Part shown: in pieces, positions 25,590 to 34,488 of the stretch
Layout of the letters: each line of letters begins with the position of its first letter
Numbering within the stretch: position 1 is the first letter of the stretch
NCBI GenBank assembly: GCA_002439095.1
Contig: DJOT01000043.1
Location: forward strand, 121,542 to 185,541
From: Bacteroidales bacterium UBA6431
GTDB lineage: Bacteria > Bacteroidota > Bacteroidia > Bacteroidales > UBA932
DNA length: 64,000 bases
Direction of reading: 5' to 3'
Made by a program: the position numbers and the translations under genes
Notes under the pieces: model-generated
What the model was told of the DNA's origin: nothing
Database searches by the model: none
What the model saw: only the letters and a program-made list of their open reading frames with translations

Positions 25590-26465
25590 ATGAAGCGACC
25601 CGTAATTCTGACACTGGCCATCCTTGCAGTATCGGCTGTATCCTGCGGAAAGACTGCACCCGATGACGGGCCTGCCAAAGACAGAATCCCCATAAGGATA
25701 GCCACTTCACTAACCAAGGTCACCGACGACGCTTTCGAGACGGGAGACAAAGTCGGAATATATCTGGTCAACCAGCATTCCCAGCTAAAATCAAAAGGCA
25801 ACCACATCGACAACGCCTGCTTCACTTTCAGCGGGAGTGAATGGAAGTCAACTCAGGAGTTTTACTGGCTTGACAACGAAACGAAAGCCGACTTCTACTG
25901 CTACTTCCCCCACAGAGAGAAGATCACCAACGCCCTGCAGCCTATCCAATCCAACGCCTTGCTTGATCAGAGCAGCGAAGCGGGCTACAAAGCTTCGGAT
26001 CACCTTTGGGGCAAAGCGGAAGGCATCGCCCCGACCTCCGATCCGGTTGTCCTCAACTTAAGGCATATCATGAGCTGCATACAAGTAAGCCTCAAAGCCG
26101 GGACCGGCTGGAGCGCCGAGGAGCTGAAAAACGCCAAAGTAAGCCTTCACGGGCTGATGACCTCCGGCAGCTTCAGTCTCAAGGACGGCAACATCAGCGC
26201 AAACGGCAGCAAAAACACCATACTGCCTCTAAAAACCGCTGACGGGAACTTCAGGGCCCTGGTTCCCCCGCAGAAAATCGAAGACAGCGAACTCGTGACA
26301 ATAAAGCTCGGCGATAAAGAATACAAGTTCAAGACAAGTGTCACACTGGAGTCCGGCAAGATACACCGCTGCTCCATAGTGATCAACCGCATCGGAGAAG
26401 GGATTTACATCGGAGTCGATCCGTGGGAAGACGCAGGTAAAGATTTCGGAGGATCTGTAGAATGA
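25590..26465 (+). CDS. Fimbrillin (Mfa-like_1) family lipoprotein
   Basis: A 291-residue lipoprotein (signal MKRPVILTLAILAVSAVSC, Cys 19). It shows the Mfa-like pattern: TKVTDDAFETGDKVGIYLVN near the N-terminus, YWLDNETKADFYCYFPH, SDHLWGKAEGI, then LNLRHIMSCIQVSL and a C-terminal KIHRCSIVIN strand. These are subunits or tip/anchor proteins of Bacteroidales type V fimbriae. The stop overlaps the next gene by 4 bp (ATGA), showing tight coupling. Confidence 0.85.
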   Translation: MKRPVILTLAILAVSAVSCGKTAPDDGPAKDRIPIRIATSLTKVTDDAFETGDKVGIYLVNQHSQLKSKGNHIDNACFTFSGSEWKSTQEFYWLDNETKADFYCYFPHREKITNALQPIQSNALLDQSSEAGYKASDHLWGKAEGIAPTSDPVVLNLRHIMSCIQVSLKAGTGWSAEELKNAKVSLHGLMTSGSFSLKDGNISANGSKNTILPLKTADGNFRALVPPQKIEDSELVTIKLGDKEYKFKTSVTLESGKIHRCSIVINRIGEGIYIGVDPWEDAGKDFGGSVE

Positions 26466-29400
26466 AAAAAGCAATCATAGTGCTCTCGGCAGCGCTCGCA
26501 CTCGCCTCCTGCGGTCTGAGCGACCCCCTTTCGCAGCCCGGAATCCCTGAAGAAAGCGGCGGGAAGATCAGTCTCGGCGGCGAGATTGACCAGATCTACC
26601 TCACAAGGGCCAGCGACAGCGGCTTTGCGGACAAGGACGAGATCGGAGTCTACATAGTGGATTACGACAACGCCGCACCCGGAACACTGCAAAGCAGCGG
26701 CAACAGGGCCGACAATGTCAAGCATACATTCGACGAGGCCTCCTACAAATGGGTTCCCGCAAAGGACATCTACTGGAAAGACAAGCAGACGCACATCGAC
26801 GTCTACGGCTACTACCCTTACGGAAACGTAAGCGATGTGGACAACTACACATTCACCGTCAGCAGCGACCAGCGCTCCACCCCGAGGGACGGAGAACTTG
26901 GGGGCTACGAAAAGTCCGACTTCCTCTGGGGCAAGGTGACCGATGTCGCCCCGACGGACAAGCTCATCAAGATATCCTTTCACCACAGGATGGCCGGGAT
27001 AAAGATTTCTCTTACTGAAGGCGAAGGCTTTGCCGACGGAGAATGGGCATCAGCAGGCAAGAACGTGCTGATAACAGGCACTAGACTTCAGGCGAGCGCA
27101 AACCTTGCCGCAGGCGAAGTGCATGCCACCGGGGACGCCGGGACAGGGTACATCATCCCACAGATCAAGGGAGACGAATACCGAGCCGTGGTCGCCCCGC
27201 AACAGATCGCCGCAGGCACCCAGCTTCTCGCCATCAGCGTGGAGGGCAGGACCTACAAGTTCAGCCGGGAGGAAACGACAGAGCTCAACTCCGGCAAGCA
27301 GCACAACTTCACCATAAGCGTGAACAAGAAGCCCGACGGGGACTTTGAATTCTCCCTCGCGGGCCAGAGCATCACAGAATGGGAGAACGATCCCATCTCC
27401 CACGACGGCACGGCCAAAGAATACATCGTGGTCAATGTGGAGACGGCCGGCACGCTGGACGAATGCCTGAAAACCGCAGGCAAAGAAGCCTCCAAAGTCA
27501 AGAATCTCAAACTCACAGGCACCATCAACGCAAGGGACTTCGCCGTGATGAAATATTGGATGACCAGTCTGAGCAGCCTCAACCTCAAGGAAGTGAACAT
27601 AGCGCGTTGCGAGAGCGGTTCACTGGAATACTCTGAATCCGGCTTCAATACAGACTACTGGTACAACGGCAATGAGACAGGCGAATTACCAAGTTCAGCC
27701 CTGTCAGACAAGAATACCCTGCTCCACCTCATCCTGCCGGACAGCATCACGAAAATCGGGCAGTATGCTTTCGGCAAGTGCGAGAACCTCAGCGGAAGCC
27801 TGATCATCCCGGAAGGCGTCACAAGCATAGAGGCCACAGCTTTCTATGAATGTCGCTCTCTCACCAGTCTTTCCCTCCCGATGAGCCTCAAGTACATCGG
27901 GGAAAACGTATTCCATAACTGCGGCTTCACCTGCGAGCTGCTGCTCCCGGAGAACCTCGAGCACATAGGCAGCATGGCATTCTACAGCTGCACCGGCCTG
28001 TATGGCAGCCTCAATCTCCCGGAAGGGATCAAGCATCTGGGCGAGAATGTCTTCGGTAGTTGTTCCGGCTTTAGCGGAAGCCTCTCGATTCCTGACGGAC
28101 TGACAACAATAGGTTCAGGCACATTCGGCACCTGCTATGGGCTTGACGGATCTCTCACCCTTCCGGACAACCTCACTTCTATCGGTTCTTATGCTTTCGG
28201 AGGTACAAGCTTTACAGGAGAGCTTGTGCTTCCCGAGGGCCTGCTGTCCATCGGAAGCGGCGCATTCAACGGCTGTAAATTCAGCGGGAGGCTGGCACTC
28301 CCGGAGGGGCTTCAGGTCATCAGCGATGAGGCCTTCTATGGTACAGAAAGGCTAAGCGGGACTCTGTTCATACCTGAAGATGTCGTGAGCATAGGAAAAA
28401 GCGCTTTCGTGAACAGCGGAATCGAGTCGGTTGTCCTCCCTGCAAACCTTGAGGTCATAAAGGACGGAGCGTTTTACAATTGCTTCAACCTCAGCCGTAT
28501 CGTCTGCAAGAGCGAAATACCTCCATACATTATGAACGGAGCATTTGACGGCGTGTCCAAGGAGAACTTCACAGTCGAGGTACCGGAGTCGGCAGTGGCC
28601 CAATACCGGACAGCCCCGGGATGGAACGAGTTCAAGCGCATCTCCGCCTACCGCAACCTGTCAGTGAGCCCGGCCATGCTCAGTGCCCTCAACAGCAAGG
28701 CCACACGCAATCTCATGCTCTATTCGGAGGGTGACTGGACAGTCGAGAGCAAACCCGACTGGGTGAACCTCAGTCCGTCCGAGGGCAGCGGCAAGTCAAG
28801 CATAAGCCTTGAATTCTCGCAGAAGCCTTCAGGGGCGCCACGTGAAGGAGAGGTGGTCTTCAAGCTCAAGGACAAGGATTACCGCACGGCATGCAAAGTG
28901 TCACAGTACGACTTCAACCATGCCGAAGATGAAATCCTGACCATTCAGACTGCAAGCAAAGGCCCGGGAATCAACATTGTCCTGCTCGGTGACGGATACA
29001 GCGCCAAGGACATCTCTGAAGGGAAACTCCTCTCCGACATCAACGAGGCCGCAGGGCATTTCTTCAGCATCGAGCCATACAAGACATACAAGGAGTATTT
29101 CAACGTCTATGCGGGGATTTCCGTCTCCCCGGAGTCTGGAGTGGGCGGAGTCAACACCATAGTCTACAACCGCTTCAACACCACCGCCAAAGACGGAGGC
29201 GTGCTCGGAGGGAGAAACGGGACGGAGGACCTTCTGGAAATCCTGCGGTACGCTCTCAAGGCCCCGACCGTAAACGAGGGGAATCTGGCCCAGACGCTTA
29301 CAGTGATAATCCCGAACACAGCCGAATACGGCGGTACGACGTACCTCTTCGATGACGGGACGGCCATCAGTTACTGCCCGAAGAGCAGCCGCGCCTACCC

Positions 29401-29917
29401 TTATGACTTCCGGGGGATTATCCAGCATGAGGCCGGTGGACACGGTTTCGGCAAACTCGGAGAGGAATACATTGTGCACAATGCCTACATAGACGCCTGC
29501 TGCAACTCATACTGGGATCTTCTGAAAGCATTCGAGAAAGGCTGGTTCAGCAACCTGTCACTTTCGGGCAACATAGGCGGGGTCATCTGGAGCCATCTTC
29601 TCTTCCACGAGAAATACAAGGACTTCGTGGACATCTATGAGGGAGGGTTCATGCACTCGCGCGGAGTCTTCCGCTCGGAGTACAACAGCTGCATGAACAA
29701 CTGCATCCCGTACTACAGCACCATCAGCCGTGAGCTGATAGTCCGCAGGATAAAGTCTTACGCCGGCGAAGAATTCAGTTTCGAGGACTTTGCAGACCTC
29801 GACAATATAGACGGGCGGCCGACGGTCACATCATCAAGCCTTTCCGAAGGCAGCACCCCTGCCGCAACATACCGGCATGCCCCGGTCATGGCCGGCAAAC
29901 GCCCATCAATCAAATAG
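26462..29917 (+). CDS. Fimbrillin-LRR-BACON-M64 peptidase fusion lipoprotein
   Basis: A 1151-residue surface protein. Lipoprotein signal MKKAIIVLSAALALASC; an Mfa-like fimbrillin domain (about 20-310, with DVYGYYPYGN and SDFLWGKVTDVAP). BspA-type LRR_5 repeats follow (about 420-720, recurring SIGSYAFGG/LPEGL units), then a BACON-like domain (about 730-818, WTVESKPDWVNLSPSEGSG) and a C-terminal M64 (IgA-protease-like) peptidase domain (820-1151). The metal site reads HEAGGHGFGKLGEEY (989-1003), so the two His are spaced HExxxH instead of HExxH. BACON domains often bind mucin or glycans. A tip adhesin with protease activity is a reasonable hypothesis. Confidence 0.85.
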   Translation: MKKAIIVLSAALALASCGLSDPLSQPGIPEESGGKISLGGEIDQIYLTRASDSGFADKDEIGVYIVDYDNAAPGTLQSSGNRADNVKHTFDEASYKWVPAKDIYWKDKQTHIDVYGYYPYGNVSDVDNYTFTVSSDQRSTPRDGELGGYEKSDFLWGKVTDVAPTDKLIKISFHHRMAGIKISLTEGEGFADGEWASAGKNVLITGTRLQASANLAAGEVHATGDAGTGYIIPQIKGDEYRAVVAPQQIAAGTQLLAISVEGRTYKFSREETTELNSGKQHNFTISVNKKPDGDFEFSLAGQSITEWENDPISHDGTAKEYIVVNVETAGTLDECLKTAGKEASKVKNLKLTGTINARDFAVMKYWMTSLSSLNLKEVNIARCESGSLEYSESGFNTDYWYNGNETGELPSSALSDKNTLLHLILPDSITKIGQYAFGKCENLSGSLIIPEGVTSIEATAFYECRSLTSLSLPMSLKYIGENVFHNCGFTCELLLPENLEHIGSMAFYSCTGLYGSLNLPEGIKHLGENVFGSCSGFSGSLSIPDGLTTIGSGTFGTCYGLDGSLTLPDNLTSIGSYAFGGTSFTGELVLPEGLLSIGSGAFNGCKFSGRLALPEGLQVISDEAFYGTERLSGTLFIPEDVVSIGKSAFVNSGIESVVLPANLEVIKDGAFYNCFNLSRIVCKSEIPPYIMNGAFDGVSKENFTVEVPESAVAQYRTAPGWNEFKRISAYRNLSVSPAMLSALNSKATRNLMLYSEGDWTVESKPDWVNLSPSEGSGKSSISLEFSQKPSGAPREGEVVFKLKDKDYRTACKVSQYDFNHAEDEILTIQTASKGPGINIVLLGDGYSAKDISEGKLLSDINEAAGHFFSIEPYKTYKEYFNVYAGISVSPESGVGGVNTIVYNRFNTTAKDGGVLGGRNGTEDLLEILRYALKAPTVNEGNLAQTLTVIIPNTAEYGGTTYLFDDGTAISYCPKSSRAYPYDFRGIIQHEAGGHGFGKLGEEYIVHNAYIDACCNSYWDLLKAFEKGWFSNLSLSGNIGGVIWSHLLFHEKYKDFVDIYEGGFMHSRGVFRSEYNSCMNNCIPYYSTISRELIVRRIKSYAGEEFSFEDFADLDNIDGRPTVTSSSLSEGSTPAATYRHAPVMAGKRPSIK

Positions 29918-29926
29918 TCAACAACT

Positions 29927-30790
29927 ATGAAAAAATTACTATATCTGTCACTGCTCCTGCTCGCCGCAGCCTGCTCCAAGACCGGAAAGGACGAACTCTC
30001 CGTCCGGTTCAACCTCAGATATCCGGGGCAGACCAGGGTAAGCGGAGCCTCTTTTGAGAGCGGGGACGTAACCGGACTGTATATGACAGAGTACAGTTCG
30101 GGCGTTGCCCTGCCTCTTATGATTTCCGGCAATGCTGCGAACAACGCCGCCCTCACTTTCGACGGCAGCCTCTGGACAGCAAGTCCCAAAGTATTCTGGG
30201 ACAAGGGGATGAAATACGATGCCTACGGCTACTACCCCTACGGGGCTCCTTCTTCCATAGACGGCTACGGATTCAGCGTACAGCAGGATCAGTCCACCCC
30301 GCGCGAGGGCGGCACCCCTGGAGGCTATGAGATGTCAGACTTCCTCTGGGCCAAGAGCGAGGGAGTCAAGTATCCGGATGTCGTGAGCCTGGATTTCAGC
30401 CACAGGATGAGCCGGCTTGTGGTAAAACTGGTCAAAGGCAAGGATTTCAGCACAGAGCTGCCAGATGACATCAGCGTACTGGTCCACGGGACGGTGACGG
30501 ACGCGCTGATAGACCTCGGGAACGGTGCTGTCGAGAAAAGGCGCAATGCCGTCACTCACAGCATCACGATGCGCAAGGACGGCCCGGACACGTTCTCGGC
30601 CATAATAGTGCCTCAGCGCATCGAGAAAAAACAGCCGCTGATCGAAGTCCTTACCGGTGATGTGTCCTATCTGCTCGAGACCCGCTTCGTTTTCAAGACT
30701 GGTGTCCAGCACAACGCCGTCATCACCCTCAACGCAGACCCGGACAAGGTCCGGATAGACATCGGCGGAGAGATCGAAGGCTGGAACTGA
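29927..30790 (+). CDS. Fimbrillin (Mfa-like_1) family lipoprotein
   Basis: A 287-residue lipoprotein (MKKLLYLSLLLLAAAC, Cys 16) with the fimbrillin features TRVSGASFESGDVTGLYM, YDAYGYYPYG, MSDFLWAKSEGVKYP and LDFSHRMSRLVVKLVKG. It closely follows the plan of the N-terminal domain of the 1151-residue fusion, from which it is separated by 9 bp. It is the third fimbrillin of the locus and ends 2 bp from a convergent LRR lipoprotein gene, with no room for separate terminators. Confidence 0.85.
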   Translation: MKKLLYLSLLLLAAACSKTGKDELSVRFNLRYPGQTRVSGASFESGDVTGLYMTEYSSGVALPLMISGNAANNAALTFDGSLWTASPKVFWDKGMKYDAYGYYPYGAPSSIDGYGFSVQQDQSTPREGGTPGGYEMSDFLWAKSEGVKYPDVVSLDFSHRMSRLVVKLVKGKDFSTELPDDISVLVHGTVTDALIDLGNGAVEKRRNAVTHSITMRKDGPDTFSAIIVPQRIEKKQPLIEVLTGDVSYLLETRFVFKTGVQHNAVITLNADPDKVRIDIGGEIEGWN

Positions 30791-30792
30791 CC

Positions 30793-32862
30793 TTACTTGT
30801 AAACTATAGCCGTATGCTCGTCCTTGAGTATCTCGGTGGTCTGGTCCACGGCGATGGACACGCATGAGAGAGAGGGGTTGCCGCGGCAGTCCAGAGTCTT
30901 CAGCAAGGGACAGCAACTTATGTCCAAAGTTTCCAGCGCGGCATTGGAGCAGTCCAGCACCTTTAAGGCAGGATTTCCGCTCAAATCAAGAGTCTTGAGC
31001 GGAGAACGGGACAGATACGCCTCTTCCAGAGCCGGGTTTCTGCTCAAGTCCAGAGCAGTCAGCAAAGTGGACTGGCAATAGAGCGACTTCAGCGCATCAT
31101 TACCTGACAGATCAATGGATTTCAGCGGGTTGCTGTCGCACACCAGCACCTTCAAGGCAACATTGGCTTCAAGGGCAAGGTTTTCAATGGACTGCCCCGG
31201 CACGCTTAACTGCTCCAGAGATGAGAACATCTTTATCCCGGACAGAGATCTGATCCCAGGATACTTGATCGGATCCACGTCAATCTCCATGACCTGCGCA
31301 GCCTCTTCCAAGGAGATGGAAGAGTCATAATCCTTGTCGAAATTGTCAAGCAGATAACTTTTGAACTCAGGGTCCTCGATCTCAGGGACATAGATGATCC
31401 GGGTCGTCTCGGGGATATATCTCCGCTCTCCCCTGTTTATCCCGTCAATTTCATGTCCTTCAGAGAGATACAACGTCTCCAGCCCGTCACACAAGCATGA
31501 CAGCGACTCCACAAGAGGATTGAGCACCAGATTGAGACTCCGCAGTGGACAGCCGTCCACATTGAGTGAGCGGAGCTTCGGATTATACCTCAGGTCAAGC
31601 TCGGTCACCTGGCTTCCCGAACAGTCCAGAACCTCAAGCCCCGCAAGAAGGTACAGCCTCGTCTGGTCGGAGACTTTGCCGCGGGCGTACAGACTCCGCA
31701 GACTGCGGTATTTGCGTACCACATCATCAAGCGGCAGCGGACTGCCCTCGCAATGCAGTTCCTCAAGTGCATCCGCGGGGATTGAAGAACTGATGTAATT
31801 AAGGGAGGTGTTGGACATGTCCAGACTCCGTATCCGCGTCTGCGAGCGCAGAACAAAGGAAGTAATCGGATTACAGGAGACATTGACCGAAGTCAGGGAG
31901 GAAAAGTCCCCAAGTTCAAGGGTTGTCAAGGCATTGCCGCTCAGATCCAGTTCCTCCAGGCTGACCATAGACTCCAACGCGACAGCCTCCAGACTTCCGC
32001 TCCCTTTACCGTCCGCGACGGAAGAGCCGGTGCAGCTCAGCCTTCTCAGTGCCGTAAGATGTTCCAGCCCGCCAAGAGAGTGCAGATTGTCAGAGCAGAT
32101 GTCGATATCCTCCACTTTCCCGGCCTCTTCAACGCTGATGTAACCGTCAGCATCCGCATCCCATACGGAGAGCATATAGGCCTCAAGCACCTTGTCATCA
32201 AACACTACAGGCATGTAGAACTTCCTCTCCTCCCCGTATGCTACGCCCTTTCCGTTGATGGCGTAAGCCCTGACATAGTAGGTCTGCCCGAGCACAAGGC
32301 CGGAAACCTCCACCTTATGAACACCATATTCAGAACTGTCCACAGTCTTGGTCTTCAGTTCTATCGTGGGTTCCGGAGAAGTCGACCAGCACACACCGCA
32401 CACCGCCAGGCTTCCACTGAAATTATCAGTCACAGCATATGATATGCTTACCGATGATTCGCTCAATATCACTGGCTTATCCGTACTTATACCCGGATAC
32501 TGCTGCTCTATTTCAAGGATTTCTGCCCTGGAGACAAGTCTGGACACACCTCCCGAGACATAGGGTCTATAACAATACCTGACACCGAATGTAAGATCCG
32601 GAATCCGGCATGAGAATGAGTTTCCCTCCGGAGCCGGTGCTTCCACCAGTTCCATTTCATCTCCGGAAAGACCAAAAAAGAAGCCGCAGGACGCGACATT
32701 GTCCACACGGGAGAGCTGACAGGTAAGCACAAGCTCATCTCCATCAAGGCAGGCGGTGGTCTTGAGAATTGACGGGGCCAGATGCAGAGCCGGCTCCGGA
32801 TCCCTGATGCAGGAAACGGAAAGCGACAGCAGCAGAAAGGAAACCAGCTTGCAGATCTTCAT
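30793..32862 (-). CDS. Large LRR lipoprotein with two EF-hand-like loops and Fn3-like domains
   Basis: A 689-residue lipoprotein (MKICKLVSFLLLSLSVSC, Cys 18). The N-terminal third (about 25-225) holds two Fn3-like beta domains (YYVRAYAINGKGVAYGEERK). Then come two modules, each a calcium-loop-like motif followed by irregular leucine-rich repeats. Loop 1 is DADADGYISVEE (235-246). Loop 2 is DKDYDSSISLEE (from 509), weaker because Ser replaces the central Gly. The repeats read like LETLDISCCPLLKTLDCRGN. It is related to the protein at 24459-25499 and converges on the fimbrillin operon. No catalytic motif seen. A -7 box lies 8 bases upstream of the ATG. Confidence 0.78.
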   Translation of the reverse strand: MKICKLVSFLLLSLSVSCIRDPEPALHLAPSILKTTACLDGDELVLTCQLSRVDNVASCGFFFGLSGDEMELVEAPAPEGNSFSCRIPDLTFGVRYCYRPYVSGGVSRLVSRAEILEIEQQYPGISTDKPVILSESSVSISYAVTDNFSGSLAVCGVCWSTSPEPTIELKTKTVDSSEYGVHKVEVSGLVLGQTYYVRAYAINGKGVAYGEERKFYMPVVFDDKVLEAYMLSVWDADADGYISVEEAGKVEDIDICSDNLHSLGGLEHLTALRRLSCTGSSVADGKGSGSLEAVALESMVSLEELDLSGNALTTLELGDFSSLTSVNVSCNPITSFVLRSQTRIRSLDMSNTSLNYISSSIPADALEELHCEGSPLPLDDVVRKYRSLRSLYARGKVSDQTRLYLLAGLEVLDCSGSQVTELDLRYNPKLRSLNVDGCPLRSLNLVLNPLVESLSCLCDGLETLYLSEGHEIDGINRGERRYIPETTRIIYVPEIEDPEFKSYLLDNFDKDYDSSISLEEAAQVMEIDVDPIKYPGIRSLSGIKMFSSLEQLSVPGQSIENLALEANVALKVLVCDSNPLKSIDLSGNDALKSLYCQSTLLTALDLSRNPALEEAYLSRSPLKTLDLSGNPALKVLDCSNAALETLDISCCPLLKTLDCRGNPSLSCVSIAVDQTTEILKDEHTAIVYK

Positions 32863-32870
32863 ACAGATAA

Positions 32871-32878
32871 CAAATATA
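32871..32878 (-). promoter_or_regulatory. -7 element TATATTTG of the large LRR lipoprotein
   Basis: The minus-strand match to TAnnTTTG ends 8 bases before the ATG at 32862, implying a very short leader. Confidence 0.5.
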
Positions 32879-32944
32879 CGTTTTTCATTTAGAAGTTATT
32901 TTAAAATGAACCCAAATGAACTTGATAACACGGAGCATTATGTC

Positions 32945-32952
32945 TATTTTTG
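32945..32952 (+). promoter_or_regulatory. -7 element TATTTTTG of the 200-residue unknown protein
   Basis: It matches TAnnTTTG and ends 5 bases before ATG 32958, implying an essentially leaderless transcript. This excludes ATG 32940 and the start at 32916. Confidence 0.5.
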
Positions 32953-32957
32953 CCAAA

Positions 32958-33560
32958 ATGGGTAAAGAATTGAGAAAAACTATTCCGGAGTTGAGCTATC
33001 TGCTCACGGAAGTCGAAAAAAGATACGGGAGACGGTTGGCGACATCATCTGATTTCGAAGCCCTCTCCGTCATAATCGAACACGAGTCCGGCGACGTGAT
33101 CTCCGCATCGACACTCAAACGGCTCTGGGGCTATGTGACCATGAAGCCTGTCCCGCGCCAGTCCACACTTGACGTTCTGTCACGATATGTAGGCAACAAG
33201 AACTTCTATTCATTCTGCCAGCATATAAAGAACGACAACCTGTTCGAATCCAGATTCTTCTCCACCAAGTCAGTCCTTGCTTCCGACCTCAACCCGGGCG
33301 CAATCCTCATCATAGGCTGGGCCCCGGACAGGCTCGTACAGCTTGAGTATCTCGGCGGAGGCGAATTCGTGGTCAAGAAGTCCGACAACTCCAAACTTCT
33401 CGAAAACGACAGGTTCATGGCCACCTGCTTCTATATAGGTTATCCACTGCTGATCCCAAGGATTCTCCGTGGCGGAGAATACACCCCATCATATATAGCG
33501 GGGGCTACCGAGGGGCTTAACAGATTGGAAATCATAGGGGGGGGGAGAGAATGTCAATAA
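32958..33560 (+). CDS. Conserved Bacteroidota protein of unknown function
   Basis: A 200-residue protein without a signal peptide. The N-terminal half (MGKELRKTIPELSYLLTEVE, then SASTLKRLWGYVTMKPVPRQ and STLDVLSRYVGNKNFYSFCQ) follows a pattern I have seen in many uncharacterised Bacteroidota proteins and looks helical. The C-terminal half is a small beta domain (VQLEYLGGGEFVVKKSDN). Nine consecutive G bases at 33537-33545 fall in the last codons. Losing one G would extend the protein by about 40 residues into sequence antisense to the kinase gene. It converges with and overlaps the kinase gene by 7 bp. No function assigned. Confidence 0.7.
   Translation: MGKELRKTIPELSYLLTEVEKRYGRRLATSSDFEALSVIIEHESGDVISASTLKRLWGYVTMKPVPRQSTLDVLSRYVGNKNFYSFCQHIKNDNLFESRFFSTKSVLASDLNPGAILIIGWAPDRLVQLEYLGGGEFVVKKSDNSKLLENDRFMATCFYIGYPLLIPRILRGGEYTPSYIAGATEGLNRLEIIGGGRECQ
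33537..33545 (+). repeat. G9 homopolymer tract at the 3' end of a coding region
   Basis: Nine G bases in a row near the stop of the gene at 32958-33560. Slippage here would swap the C-terminal tail. It could also be an assembly or sequencing error site. Confidence 0.8.
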
Positions 33561-34429
33561 GCAACCCGCTCAATATCTGAACTCAGCCGCTCAAGAACCC
33601 GCTCAAGCCGGGCCTTCCTCAAAGACGAGCGTATCTCAGGAGCAGCCGCATACGCCACAAGAGAAAGAGCGATGATGACTCCGGCCACTGCCATCGCAAG
33701 TTTTCCCCTGCTGCGTCCCGCGATCGCCGACTTGACCTCCGAGACATCAGAGTAACGCTTCTCCCTGTCTTCGCGTACACACTTGGCGGACACGCGCGGA
33801 CACAGACCCATCTGGCCCATCACTATCCCGAGAGAATAGATGTCGCTGCGATTATCCAGAATCTCTCCCCTCTTCTGCTCCGGAGAAGCATAGGCCATGG
33901 TACCGGCAGGCTGTTTGAATATTACAGAACTGTCCTCATCGGCAAGGCCGAAGTCTATAATCTTGACATTATGTCCATTCTTCGTCACGATGATGTTGGA
34001 CGGCTTGAGGTCACGGTGTATCACCTGCTTGTGGTGCAGATAATCGAGGGCGTCGCACAACTCAAGAAGAATCTTTTTCCCCGGAAGCCGGGCACCGCTC
34101 TGGAGCAGAGAGTCAAGAGTTTCCCCTTCTATCCACTCCATCTCTATACAGTTCCCGAGTTTCGGCAAAGATATGAAGTCCAGCGTCCGGCAAAGCCCCG
34201 GATGGTCAAGTCCTTTTCCAAGTTCGTACTCCTTACGGAGCAGGCCCCCGAACAATGGGTCAGCCCCGAATTCCGGTTTCAACGACTTGAGTGCCACCAA
34301 CCTGCCGCCGATTTCCGCACGGCTTATCATCGAGTACCCCTCGGTCGAGACATACACAGTCTCGACCGTCTCCTGCGCGGAGGCGGTGATCTCCTCTAAT
34401 GAATCAAAAAAACATGAAGACTCTTCCAT
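33554..34429 (-). CDS. Membrane-anchored Hanks-type Ser/Thr protein kinase
   Basis: A 291-residue kinase. The catalytic Lys is in VALKS (Lys 48), the catalytic loop is HRDLKPSN (138-145), the metal motif is DFG (159-161), and ASPEQ takes the place of APE (181-185). All core residues are present, so activity is expected. The glycine-rich loop is degenerate (no GxGxxG). A single transmembrane helix (about 240-260) follows the kinase domain and leaves only ~30 residues outside, with no PASTA sensor. The upstream TTG at 34438 is possible but ATG 34429 is preferred. It diverges from a three-gene set of exported proteins, its likely partners by position. Confidence 0.9.
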   Translation of the reverse strand: MEESSCFFDSLEEITASAQETVETVYVSTEGYSMISRAEIGGRLVALKSLKPEFGADPLFGGLLRKEYELGKGLDHPGLCRTLDFISLPKLGNCIEMEWIEGETLDSLLQSGARLPGKKILLELCDALDYLHHKQVIHRDLKPSNIIVTKNGHNVKIIDFGLADEDSSVIFKQPAGTMAYASPEQKRGEILDNRSDIYSLGIVMGQMGLCPRVSAKCVREDREKRYSDVSEVKSAIAGRSRGKLAMAVAGVIIALSLVAYAAAPEIRSSLRKARLERVLERLSSDIERVAY

Positions 34430-34455
34430 CACAATCAAAACGACTTCTACACTTT

Positions 34456-34483
34456 CAAATATAGTGATTTATTGATATATTTG
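34456..34483. promoter_or_regulatory. Divergent -7 elements between kinase and exported-protein operon
   Basis: On the minus strand TATATTTG (34463-34456) serves the kinase. On the plus strand TATATTTG (34476-34483) ends 5 bases before ATG 34489. Both sit within a 59-bp gap, so the two transcripts may be coregulated. Confidence 0.55.
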
Positions 34484-34488
34484 CCTTG

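Noticed and set aside
29423..29440. Frameshift in the M64 metal site
   Set aside because: Reading HEAGGHGFGKLGEEY in frame requires no correction, and flanking residues are conserved in the same frame.
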